From Nageia nagi (lineage: Eukaryota; Pinophyta), in NCBI GenBank assembly GCA_050084985.1, contig JBITNC010000002.1, forward strand, positions 25,234,001 to 25,298,000: a stretch of DNA of 64,000 nt. The letters are read 5' to 3'. The notes beneath the pieces were generated by a model. That model ran no database searches. It was not told the origin of the DNA and saw only the letters and a list, made by a program, of their open reading frames with translations. Below are positions 1 through 10,609 of the stretch, piece by piece. Position 1 is the stretch's first letter. Each line of letters begins with the position of its first letter. The position numbers and the translations under genes are program-made.

Positions 1-1068
1 AGACCTCCTCCAATCTACAGATTTGATCTCAAACATAAGGGAATGGACCTAACCGATAGAATATGAGAATCCACTGCAAGTATGCTAGTATTGCAAGTTA
101 AAGGGGCATATCTCCACCTTGTGTCCAAATAAGAAAAAATAGAAGGAAAAGAAGTAGATTTGAAGGAAAAAGCAAAGTAGCCAATAAGATCCTAAACCAA
201 GAGGAAGAGTCGAGGAACCCTTCAGGGCCTTCAAAAGAAAGCACAATTGGGAAAGGTGATCCACAAACAGACCCTAATGAAACTACAAATGAATAGGAAT
301 GGTGTATACATAAAACTCCTTTGAGGGTTTAGAAGAAGAGGATACAATAGGTGAGTAGTCTATAATGGAGGAAATTAGTGAGTTAAATAACTTCAAGGGA
401 GGGGAAACTATTTACAAATATTTTGAGTATGCGAAATAAATAAATAATTACAAACCCAAAATACTTGTTTCGAGCTATGGATAGCAATTTAGACCACACA
501 AAAGAAAAACAAATGAAGAAGATAACCACTCTAAAATTAGAATGACAATACCAATCAAGACCTGTAATTTATGTACTTACCTTGCGAAGTGTACCTGACA
601 CCGAAGAATGATAATATATTTGATGTGTTGACGGCAAAATAATCCTGCTCCAAGAGCTACGACCTGAAATATTGCCAAAAGAGGACCACGAACAATCTAT
701 ATAGTGTTCAAAAGGAGCGCTGACGGTGTATTTCGCATGTATAAGGAGCGTCGACGATCTTCGTTAGAGTGTCTTTTACTTTAAAACCAAGTCAAGTCTT
801 TGCACATAGATGTTTCAAACAAAGATGTGATATCAATGTAGATCATCGGTGTCAGAATAGCTCGCATACGGAAGTACACAAACCACAGCCTTGAATGGTG
901 ACGTCAAGAGACACCTAAAGGATTGCCACCACCAAGACCAAATATGGGATCATGTATCTCCTTGATGTGGACTTACTATTAGATCCCTATTTATATAGAT
1001 AATAATATGACCTATTCTTTAGGTTGGTGTGTACCTTCATAAATAAAGTTTGCCCACAATATATAACA
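1..1068. other. unassigned DNA at left edge
   Basis: I find no gene or recognisable transposon domain here. A few short open stretches on the + strand around 140-300 could be the variable part of a LINE first ORF, since a LINE follows downstream, but no motif supports this. A TATA-like stretch near 988-1005 could belong to an old LTR. Confidence 0.3.
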
Positions 1069-1158
1069 ATATTCAAGACAACCATTGATATCATAACCAT
1101 ATTCAAAATAAACATTGACATAATGATCATATTCAAGCTAAGCATTGATATCACTGCA
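1069..1158. repeat. 30-bp minisatellite, three units
   Basis: The phrase ATATTCAA recurs at 1069, 1099 and 1129, an exact 30-bp spacing. Each copy is followed by a related stretch containing CATTGA. The units differ at several bases, so the array is not recent. Confidence 0.7.
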
Positions 1159-1246
1159 TTAAATTTTCTAGGTGTGTATTAGTACAAGCAAATGTATTTA
1201 TTTAAATGCATAAATAAATTTTATGCGATAACAGAAACTCTAACTT

Positions 1247-1454
1247 TTTTGGAAGCAACCCCTACCCGAGATGAATCAAAAGGGGAGAATGGAGACTTAG
1301 AAATACCATTAGAGGATGATATTGTATCACAAACATAGGAGTACCAACAATTTTGGAAGCAACCCCTACCCGAGATGAATCAAAAGGGGAGAATGGAGAC
1401 TTAGAAATACCATTAGAGGATGATATTGTATCACAAACATAGGAGTACCAACAA
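1247..1454. repeat. 104-bp perfect tandem duplication
   Basis: Two adjacent copies (1247-1350 and 1351-1454) read the same at every base I compared. The near identity points to a recent duplication. It lies just upstream of the LINE remnant. The antisense 75-codon open frame here is a by-product of the duplication. Confidence 0.85.
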
Positions 1455-1841
1455 GCTTCAAAAGGGAAACCAAGTGATGTCTTGGACACGGTCCCAAAAA
1501 TACAAGATTATCAAGAAAGTTAGTGGATCTAGGAGATGATGAAACAAATGTAAGGAGTTATCCCTCTACTAACTCCAATAAATCCTAATAATGAAGAAGA
1601 GTTAGGGTCAGAGTCCCAAGAAGAGACGCTTGTGACCACACCAGATAGTACCAGAAATCAAAGAAATATGTTACCAAATGTTGGAAGAAAAGAAGTAGGA
1701 AAACCATCCAAAGGAGTGGTTCGATCAAGGGAAACAAAAGAAGACATTGCTAAAGGATCACAAATCATCTTGGTAGGAGGTAGTGGGAAGAAACAACTCA
1801 AATTTAAAAGACAAAGATACTTTCCTAGGATGTAATGGGCA

Positions 1842-2340
1842 TTAGTGCACCAAAACGATATATAAGTATGTTATCCTTGAAGAAGGAAATCAAACCAAAT
1901 GTGATCTTGCTTCAGGAAACCAAAGTTATTGAAGGTAAGACTAATATCATTAAGAAGAGTATATGGAGAGAAGTAGACTTTGTTGTTTAATCGGCAATAG
2001 GGAGATTTGGAGGTATTATGTGCCTCTGGAATCGAAATATATTAGATGGGATTATAGTTTCTAATTCAAACTTCTATGTTATTTTTTCCACTTCATTAGA
2101 TAATAAGGAGCAATGGATTATTACCAATATTTATGCTCCAAATACTTGTGCTGGTAGGAAAATCCTATGGAACTCTCTTAAACAAATGAGAGATGCTTTC
2201 AAAGGAATTTTTTCGATTTTAGCAAGAGACTTTAACTCCCCTTTATATCCTTCAGATAAGATAGGGGTAGAAGGATACTCAAAGAGTGTGAGAGACTTTA
2301 CTAAGTTTATCAATGTGAGCAATCTAATGGATGTAGAGTA
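1842..2340 (+). pseudogene. LINE ORF2 endonuclease domain remnant
   Basis: The translation gives APKRYIS, then LLQETKV (the LLQE motif of APE-type endonucleases), an MCLWNRN stretch, TNIYAPNTCAGRK, and DFN at the position of the usual GDFN motif (here RDFN). In a working element this enzyme nicks target DNA to prime reverse transcription. In-frame stops interrupt it near 1990 and end the longest open part at 2339. The order and spacing match plant L1 endonucleases, so the family is secure and the product non-functional. Confidence 0.8.
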
Positions 2341-3229
2341 GACAAGAGCAATGTTTACATGGGCGAATAGAAGGCTAGGTGATCAACACATTCAAATTCA
2401 TCTAGATCAAGTTTTTATTTGCTAGGATTATCTTCTTATATTTGGGGACTCTACCCTTATGGCCTATGCTAAGACAAGCTCAAATCATAATCCATTAGTA
2501 TGGGAAGTACAGGAACAAAGGAGATTCTTCAATGCTCTCTTCCGTTTTGAAAAGATATGGCTATCCCATGGATTGGAAGATAATGTACAATTTTGGTGGA
2601 GTAGGAGATTTTCAAGTCCCTGCTCTCCCAAATAACCAAAAAGCTTCATCTTATTAAGCAAAACCTTAAATTTTAGAATAAAGAGACCTTTGGCCTCTTA
2701 TCTAAAAGAAAGGTTGACCTTTGTGAGCAATTACTAAGGGTAGAAGAGTAGCTCCAAGACCAAGCATATATAAAAGATCTCAAAGTAAGAGAAAAGGATA
2801 TGCTTTATCAATGGCACAACACCTTGGCACAAAAGGAAATACTATGGAAGTAGAAATCTAGGATCTCATGGTTGAAAGAAGGGGATACGAACATGAAGTT
2901 CTTCCATGTATCCACCCTATAACATAGAAACAACAATAATATAAAGGAGATTATTTGTGTGGATGGTTTAGCAACCAAATATTTGTAGAAGAGTAATGAA
3001 GGGGTACAATTCTTCTTAGAGCTTTTGGATTAAGAGAGCATTACACGTCAAAGGGTAGTTGATAAACTTCTTCAAAATATTCCCACATTGATGACGGATC
3101 AACTAAATAATTCCCACATTGATGATAAGGCGTTAAGACTTGATGGTTTCCAGGTTGCTTCTTCCAAAACTTTTATCATCTTATGGAAAAGAGATAGTGG
3201 TAGTTGGGTAAGAGTTTCAAGATTCTAAG

Positions 3230-3900
3230 TCTCTTCCCAAAGATTTCAATTCTACCTTTATAGCTCTTATTCTTAAGGAGGAAGGAGCTAACTCCTTCAG
3301 TAGCCTTAGATCTATAAGTCTTTGTAACTCTCTTTACCAGATTGTTTGATATTCTTCCTTTTACAATCAATTCCCACCAAGGGGGATTTGTGCAAGGAAG
3401 AAAAATCCTAGATTGTATTATCACCGTTCATGAAATCTCACACTAGATTGTCAAATTAGGGAAAGAAGGTAGAATGTTGAAACTAGATGTTAGAAAAGCC
3501 TACAACAAAGTCAATTAAAAATTCTTGCTTAAAGTCCTTGACTAGTTTGGTTTTAAGGAATATTAGCTATCTAGTATTAGAGAATGCATCTCATCCATCT
3601 CCTTTTCAATCCTTGTGAATGGAGCTGCAATTGAATATTTTCCTAACAAAAGGGGTTGGGTGATCTTTTATCATATTTTCTCTTTATCATTCTTGTTGAA
3701 GCATTGGGAGGATCTTCTTGGCTATAAATCTTTAAGGGAAAATAGAAGGTATTAAGCCTACCTCCTCTCTCCAACTTATGTCCTTTCAACAATTTGTGGA
3801 TGGCACTTTAGTTACAACTAGATCATTGATCCCTCAAGCTAATGCAATAAAAAAAATATTGAACTTACACGAGAAAGTTGATTCTATTTTTTTGAAAGTT
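3230..3900 (+). pseudogene. LINE reverse transcriptase remnant
   Basis: Short stretches in shifting frames resemble the plant LINE reverse transcriptase. One resembles the FIALIPK region followed by a form of RPISLCNSLY. A second resembles GGFVQGRKILDCI near 3385-3420. A third is the LKLDVRKAYNKVN motif near 3475-3520, the usual LDVRKAYD block. No YADD active-site box could be read, and several stops are present. The end at 3900 is where gypsy protein sequence begins. Confidence 0.75.
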
Positions 3901-3904
3901 TAGT

Positions 3905-4140
3905 GAAGGAATTGGAGTTGAAGACTTACAATCATCCACATCAATATCCTTTTCGATGGTTATATCAAGATGCCAAATTACAAGTCACGAAACAATGTAA
4001 GTTGCAATTTGTAATAAGTACCAATGATCATGATGAGATAGTAATTAATGTTGTTCTTTTAGATATATGTGGTATTGTACTTGATAATCCATATTGTGGG
4101 ATAGAGATGCTCTTTATGGTAGAGGAAAATTCAATATGAG
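3905..4140 (+). pseudogene. Ty3/gypsy protease-region fragment
   Basis: The 78-codon open frame contains DAKLQVTKQCKLQF and then DICGIVLDNPY, a pattern seen at the end of the aspartic protease domain in plant Ty3/gypsy polyproteins, where the second block is usually LDxCGxVLGSPY. The catalytic DSG/DTG box is not visible upstream, where LINE sequence takes over. The fragment cannot be functional alone. Confidence 0.7.
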
Positions 4141-4167
4141 TTGATCAAGGAAGGAAAGTCCTACACC

Positions 4168-4383
4168 ATTCATGCCCATAAAAGTAGAAACTTGATGCCT
4201 TTTGTGACTGCAAGCCAGATGAAGAGATTTGTAAATACCATTCATACCCATAAAAGTAGAAACTAGATGCCTTTTGTGACTACAAGCCAAATGAAGAGAC
4301 TTGTAAATACCATTCATGCCCATAAAAGTAGAAACTAGATGCCTTTTGTGACTGCAAGCCAAATGAAGAGACTTGTCAATGCA
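4168..4383 (+). repeat. 72-bp tandem triplication inside gypsy coding sequence
   Basis: Three adjacent 72-bp units start at 4168, 4240 and 4312 and differ at only a few bases. As 72 is 24 codons, each unit re-encodes the same segment (MPFVTASQMKR and neighbours) in one frame. It sits between the protease remnant and the reverse transcriptase, in what looks like the linker that continues QMKRLVNA. A stop codon falls in units two and three. The 98-codon antisense open frame is a shadow of this repeat. Confidence 0.85.
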
Positions 4384-4589
4384 AATAAGAAGTTCTCTAC
4401 TCATGGTCAAAGCAGCAAAAGATGGATCATTGAGATGTACGATGTTGATGTCTTTTCTCCTGAGTCCACCACGTGCACTTCATTGGGTTGTGAATATTAG
4501 ATGCAGAGATTAATGCAGGTGTTTCAAAAGTATTTGTAGAGCCATCATGATTACCACCTAAGCGGGATATTCAACATGAAATTCAATTA

Positions 4590-4890
4590 CTGATTGATTC
4601 AGAAGCCGGTTAATCAAGATATGATCAAACCTAATACGTCTCCATGTGGTTCACCTGTTGTTTTAGTGCCAAAGAAGTATGGTTCATGGAGAATGTACAT
4701 TCTCTATAGGGCTTTGAATAAGATCACCATTAAGAATCACTATCCATTGCTTCAAATAGATGATCTTGTCGATTAATTGCAAGGGGCAAGAGTCTTTTGC
4801 AAGCTATATTTGAGAAGTAGTTATCACCAAGTGAGGATCAAGGAGGAGGATATTTGAAAAATAACCTTCAAACTAAGATAGCCTATTTGA
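4590..4890 (+). pseudogene. Ty3/gypsy reverse transcriptase fragment
   Basis: The frame reads [19 protein letters not shown], then [14 protein letters not shown], the classic opening blocks of gypsy reverse transcriptase. After a stop near 4774 it continues with LQGARVFCKL and SSYHQVRI. The fingers and early palm are present; the YxDD active site is not. The family assignment is secure. Confidence 0.88.
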
Positions 4891-5189
4891 GTGTAAAAGC
4901 TTAAATGCAATTTCACATACAATTAAACAAATTCAACTGAATAAGCACCCACATCTGGCCTAGAAAGGCATCAACAAGCATTCAACACCTCAATATCCTA
5001 ACGTTAAGGTTAGGGCATCCAATACAAGTCTATACAACACAATAATGCCAACGTTTGGCTACAATATGCATGAAAGAGTAAATCATACTTCTACAAGTAA
5101 ATCTCCAATTGAGACATGTTTTAGTTATCTTCCTCCATCACCTTTTAATTATGTTTTTAGACAACAAGAGAACAAAGAAATTTCAATTT

Positions 5190-5570
5190 TGAAATAATAC
5201 TAGCCAACCGAAAATTTCATCGATAAAATTAGACAAGTTCATTTGAAAGTTCAAGAGCAACTTAAAGCAAGTCAAAGTAAATATAAGTTAAGATATGTCA
5301 AGCATAGGATTGATCACAAGTTCCAAGTGAAAAATCAAGTTTGGTTGTGTCTCAACAAAGATAGGCTATAAGGATCAACCAAGAAGTTGAAATCTATCAA
5401 GTATGGACCATTTCGTATTGTGGAGCAAATGAATGAAATACCAATTAAGTTGGATTTACTTGCTTATATGAATATATATTCATTTGTGAATGTAAAGAAC
5501 TTAAAATTATTTGAACCATTCATGCTAAATAAAAAAGAACAAGAAGGTAATAAAGTTTTATTATCTTGAA
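5190..5570 (+). pseudogene. Ty3/gypsy integrase C-terminal fragment
   Basis: This reads VQEQLKASQSKYKLR, then FQVKNQVWL, then KSIKYGPFRIVEQM, the GPF/Y module at the C-terminal end of gypsy integrases, and ends NVKNLKLFEPF. One stop (near 5370) breaks it. The zinc-binding and catalytic integrase parts are missing, consistent with an internal deletion. No chromodomain is visible. Confidence 0.85.
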
Positions 5571-5776
5571 AACTTAGTTCCTCATACCATGAATGCATTG
5601 CAAGAAGATTCGGGTTTGCAAAAGAAGGTTCATACAAGAAATTTGGTTTATTAAATTGAAAGGACTAATGCCTAACAAAGCCAAATGGTATAACAATACC
5701 AAAGTTGGGAAGTTATTTCCTCATCTTATTCTAAAAATAGCTTTTTGGTGATAAAAAGCCTCTTCATTGGGGAGGT

Positions 5777-6921
5777 ATGATCCCCAATGGGCCAATTCAA
5801 AAGTTTGATCATCCATGAGTAATGTAATATCCTCAAAACTCACAAAATGCGATTTTTGTTAAAGTGTAATATTCCAAAGTTGAAATATCACTACTTAGGA
5901 ATTTATATATATTTTTATATTTTTTTACTAGCTCAATTCAAATCAGATCTGCAAATTGAACAAGAAATAGAGCCAAAAATGAATTTTATTCTTCAAGAGC
6001 TGGGACGTCCCAAATGGATAAGTACAATACTCAAGGAAAAATATCCAAATGCTCAAGGGGGACATTTGCCCTCACAAGGCAGATTTGGACGATCTGGCCT
6101 TGCAAGTTCTTCAACCTCTTCTCCCCAATGCTGGACAAGCCTCCTCACATTGATTCAGTTGGTCTGGATCTAGGACGTGCCTCCTCACACTGATTTGACA
6201 GGTTAAATCTGGATCTGGAATATGGCCACATTGGCTGGATCTGGATCTGCCCCACTAGCTGGATCTGGATCAGGGACAAAATAGTTCCACCACACTGGCT
6301 CGAACTATTCCAGTAACTCCACCTCACTGGCTCGAGCTACTCTAGCAACTCCACCTCACTGGCTCGAGCTACTATCCTAGCTTAGGTAAGAACTCCTCCA
6401 CACTGGCTCGAGCTCTCCCGCTAAGCTAGCTGGAAAGCTGTAACTCCACTAGCTGCTAACCCTCGGAAAGAGAAACTCTAATGATCTTCAAGCATCCCTC
6501 AAATGATGCATCCCATCTCCTTTTATAACAAGATCTCTCATACCTTGGAATCACCCAAAATGCAACGTCCCTCTTCTGGTGTCTTGGGATGATAAATTAA
6601 ATCATCTAGGGATCCAAGAAGCCCAACGTCCCACAATGGTTGCCTAAAGATGCCAAATTACAAGATCAATGGATCATAAATGCAACGTCCCATTATGAGA
6701 GACCAATATTGCATTAATTACAAATAATTGAGTCAAATTAATTAAATAAAATCCAATGGTGAGTGCCTCAAGAGCCTCTTTAGCCTTGGTTACAGAAATA
6801 AATGCAAAATATTAATAAAATACTCCTAAATTAATTTATTTTTGGTTTCTCCTCCTTTGCCATGAACGTCACACTCCAAGAGGAGAGAAAGTGGACGTTT
6901 TACAAATTTGGGGACATTACA
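5777..6921 (+). mobile_element. probable Ty3/gypsy 3' LTR
   Basis: A purine-rich tract (ATTGGGGAGGTA) about 200 bp past the integrase end looks like a polypurine tract and is followed by TGATCC. The region ends GGGGACATTACA, so the limits fit TG...CA and give about 1.15 kb. The start is uncertain: a second TGTAATAT candidate lies near 5824. No partner LTR exists in the window, so the call rests on position and end motifs. Confidence 0.5.
6130..6425 (+). repeat. short tandem motifs inside the gypsy LTR
   Basis: Two motif sets repeat here: CTGGATCTGG-type units near 6165-6270, and CACTGGCTCGAGCT with an ACTCCACCTCA spacer at least four times near 6290-6415. Units are 25-50 bp apart and imperfect. 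The segment is richer in G+C than its surroundings. Confidence 0.7.
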
Positions 6922-9611
6922 AGTAAATATTTTTACACTTAAGATCTTTATGCTCAAAATCAAACATACTCTAGCAACTTGGTGTGTTGGATCAACAAAG
7001 TTGATAGCATGGATGTCAAACAAGCCTGATGAAAGGGTGTTGACCTCGTTCTTTCAAATGATTGACATGAGGAAATTGAACGGCCAAGGTAATTTTAGTT
7101 ATCATAACCAGTTGCAAAGTCATTTTGTCGATTTTGAGAGGTTAATCGATGGTATGTGGTTGTATATCTTTTGTTTAGAATCCAATATTCAAGATTGAAA
7201 AAAATTTTGATAGTTCTATGGAATTGTTAAAGCATATTTTGAAGATGCAAATCTAATTCAAAAAGATTTCAAGGAGGTTGAAGGTTCAAGGAATTTTGTT
7301 ATTTTGGGACATTGTTTATCCATAATCTTGTAATTTGTAATCACCATATTGATCCCGATGTTAAATTCGATGTACTTCCACACTAGGAGGAACCAATATA
7401 AATCTCATCATGTTATTGTGTGATTGATGTTTTGATTTTGTTAGTTAATTCTTTCAATTTTACTAAAATCACATATTTAATTTTGTGAATGGACTCGATT
7501 ATAAGAGGAGCATTGATGCCCTATTTCTCTGCAATTTAAAGCACCCACACCCTATTTCCTATATTATTGGGTTCTAAAATTTAAATTATTATAGGTATTT
7601 AAATTTTCTTTTTTCACTTTCATTTGTTGTAACCAATTATTATAAGTATTTCACCAGAACCTGGTCATGATTATGGTAAGTGGAATTAAGTCATCATATT
7701 TTTCCACTAACATCATTTTATCTTGAAAATAAAATGTTACTCCTAAGATAATAACCTTTTTGTTGTTTGTTTTGTCATTCATTATGCATAAGAAGGTTTT
7801 GTTGTTATATAAACACTTGCACTATCAAGTTTTTAATTTTGTCATTCAATTTGTTGCTGAAATTATAAGATAAATCATAATCAATCATATGTTAACTAAA
7901 ACCAACAAAAAAAATCAAAGAACTAATAAAATATAATAATAGTAATCTCAATGTAAAAAAAATAATAGTAATCTCAATGTTCAAAAAATTAATTAAGTTT
8001 AATCAATAACTCAAACATCCATAGAAGAAATGATGTCTCAAAAATAGATGTCATACTGAACAATTTTAAAATAAATCACAAAATCACATCACAAAATCAC
8101 ACAATAGAATGAATAGTTTATTTCAACACACTAGAAACTGATTATTTAAAAGTGTATATCATATATATATCCCATCCAAAGGAGGTTAATATCTTTAAAA
8201 TCCATTTGGTAACATTCAATACATTTTACATTTCAGTTCAAATTGATATATTTCCTTTGACTTACCTATGATATTTAAACACTTTGTAATTATATATTAT
8301 AAGTTGTAGAAAATACCACATACGTATATATATAACACATATAAAAGGAACTCAAATTTTATATTAACGTTCAATTCTATTTATGGAAGAGGTTATGAGC
8401 AATCAACGTTACAAGACCATATCCATTAGAATGTACAAGTACTAGCCCATAGAAATATACCTTGCATGGCTTACATTCTTCAAGCATGGACAATAACTAC
8501 AAAAATAACGTTAGGAGGAGACAATGTATCTACATTTTATCCTTGAACATCCACAATGTATCCCACATTTTATTCGGTATGCATACCATTATGAGGAAGG
8601 ATATAACTTCTTTTCAACAGCATATCAGAGTCAAGTATTGACATTGGCTCTATTGTTTTGGACATTGCTAATTTAATCATGATTTGCACTTTGTAATTTG
8701 TATTGCCCAAGTGCAGGTTCAAAAAGGATCCCCACAAATAAATCATATCCATCCCATATAATCCTCATGTACAAAACAAAATCAAAGATGATAACATCCT
8801 AGTTTGATAGAACTGTGCAATCCAAATATACAATATTATATACTTCCGTGTCAGACTTTGAATGGTACTGACATTTCACTTGAAAGTGTTATTTTTAAGC
8901 TGTGTGAATCCCAATCACAAGTATGTTCCACATCTCTATAAAGTTCATGGAATTTGCTGATCTTCTCCAAACTTTCCATGAATTGACAAAAGCCAAAGAT
9001 AGGTTGGGCACTTCACAGACAGTAGAAGTTCTGTTTCAGTCCAATATAGAGCTAATTAGTAGTTAGTATTTCAAAGTTCTGAAGCTGCACCTTTGCCTAG
9101 AAACTTAAGCTATGATGGCATGTAAGCCTTACTGGACTTGTTTTTGAAGAGAAAATTGGGTTATCATTCACTGATTGCTCTTTATTGTTAGTAATAGGGT
9201 TGTGATGACCTATTTCACCATTTGCTTCAATTGGATGATTTAACTCTGGTTTCCTATAATATCTCGTTAGGGCACTTATTCTGGTTTGAAAGGTTAGCAA
9301 TGGACTTTTGCTTAGTTCTGACACATAGATGACAACAAGTCTATGATAATCGTTAAAGACTTTTATTAGACTAATTATGAACTCGTTCAAGACCCTTTTG
9401 AATAGGGTAGAATGTTGCGAAGTTCCCCACAGATTCAAAAGTCCATAAGAAAATTTAAATATAACAAATCATACCATCATCTGATTTAACTAATATAAAG
9501 TTTTAGAGGCCTACCTTCACTGGAATGATCAGTTATGCAATGTAACTAAAGTGAAAAAGAAGCTCCAAACCATTATAATATCATCTACAAAACACAAGAA
9601 CATAATAATTC
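6922..9611. other. unassigned AT-rich DNA
   Basis: No recognisable gene or transposon domain. The longest open frames (96 codons on + near 6908-7198; 113 codons on - near 9097-9438) match no family I know. They lack intron borders or composition that would argue for coding. The stretch may be older transposon DNA. Confidence 0.3.
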
Positions 9612-9895
9612 AAATTTCAGTGATTCATTGTTGAACTCTTCCCGAAGTTTAGATTAGCATATCAAAAATTAAATCTATTCAAACATTTGTCCCAGTGAAC
9701 CAAAAAAGTCTCAGGAAATCTTGCAAATGCTTTTCCATTTTCCAAAATGTCTTAAATTTCAGTGATTCATTGTTGAACTCTTCCCGAAGTTTAGATTAGC
9801 ATATCAAAAATTAAATCTATTCAAATATTTGTCCCAGTGAACCAAAAAAGTCTCAGGAAATCTTGCAAATGCTTTTTCATTTTCCAAAATGTCTT
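9612..9895. repeat. 142-bp tandem duplication
   Basis: Two adjacent copies (from 9612 and 9754) differ at only a few bases, for example one base in an ATTCAAACATTTG/ATTCAAATATTTG segment. It lies about 700 bp past the 3' end of the DUF7950 gene. Confidence 0.85.
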
Positions 9896-10609
9896 TTGCG
9901 GCCATATCAAGGATGATTCTAAAGAACTCTTTCTATTTTGGCTTACATCAGCAATATGAGTCTAATGTGTAGGTTGCAGGGAATCCAATTTGCGCAAGAA
10001 AGATGGATATGAACTTGGCAATGCCTTAGGTGATGCTTTTAAACTCATTCAAAATAGGACAAATAAAAAGTGGGATCAGAACCAAGCTGTTTCAAAATTA
10101 GAGAGATCCCACACAATTAGGAATGTCAATATTGAAAAAACAACAGTTTCTTCTAATGTCAAAAACCAGCTCAAGCACATAGGCACATCTACTGATATAA
10201 CTCTGTTCCAAGAAAATTTATGTACCTTTATTATTAGGTTGCACTTAAGAATCACAGCTTAGCTTCTATATACAACTCAGACAGAAATTTGTATATATTG
10301 CATACTATGGTGCACTGAACCATCACAGCTTAACTTCTCTATACAATATAAAACTGTTTGTGTCATAGCAACCATTAGTATGGCATACATATGCATAAGC
10401 ATACTCAGAATATATAATTCCCTATTCACCAATCTAAATGTATTCCAAACAAGACCAAACACCCCACCTAAAAAGGAAAATGAAAAACATTAAAAGCAAC
10501 AACAGCTATCCTGATTTCAGTTTTGGGGATTGTGGGTTGCAGTTCGGTCTAAACAAGTGCATTCCTTTAAGCAACGGAATGCCCTTGCCAAAACATATTT
10601 AGGAAGGAC
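9896..10609. other. 3' flank of the DUF7950 gene
   Basis: This is downstream of the minus-strand gene and must contain its 3' untranslated region. I could not fix the polyadenylation site. A 90-codon open frame on + (9990-10262), rich in K, N and T, has no family match and is probably chance. Confidence 0.35.

Larger units (their letters stand above)
1500..3900 (+). mobile_element. degenerate L1-type LINE, plus strand
   Basis: Fragments of a plant L1-type non-LTR retrotransposon read in order on the + strand: a possible end of ORF1 (about 1500-1830), an endonuclease (from about 1842) and a reverse transcriptase (about 3230-3900). The frames are broken by many stops and shifts, so it is inactive. 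Its endonuclease is clearly related to that of the minus-strand LINE near 46.4-47.2 kb; both share APKRYIS, LKKE and TNIYA followed by CAGR. No poly-A tail or target duplication was found. Its 3' end runs into gypsy sequence near 3900. Confidence 0.8.
3905..6921 (+). mobile_element. collapsed Ty3/gypsy retrotransposon with probable 3' LTR
   Basis: Pieces of a gypsy polyprotein occur in the correct order: protease region, reverse transcriptase start, integrase C-terminus, and then a probable 3' LTR. About 3 kb of coding sequence expected between reverse transcriptase and integrase is missing; the reverse transcriptase similarity fades near 4880 and integrase similarity resumes near 5190. No 5' LTR, primer site or gag was found, so this is the 3' part of an old element with an internal deletion. 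Confidence 0.75.

Noticed and set aside
4114-4410. 98-codon minus-strand frame with three protein repeats
   Set aside because: It is the antisense reading of the 72-bp triplication in the gypsy remnant.
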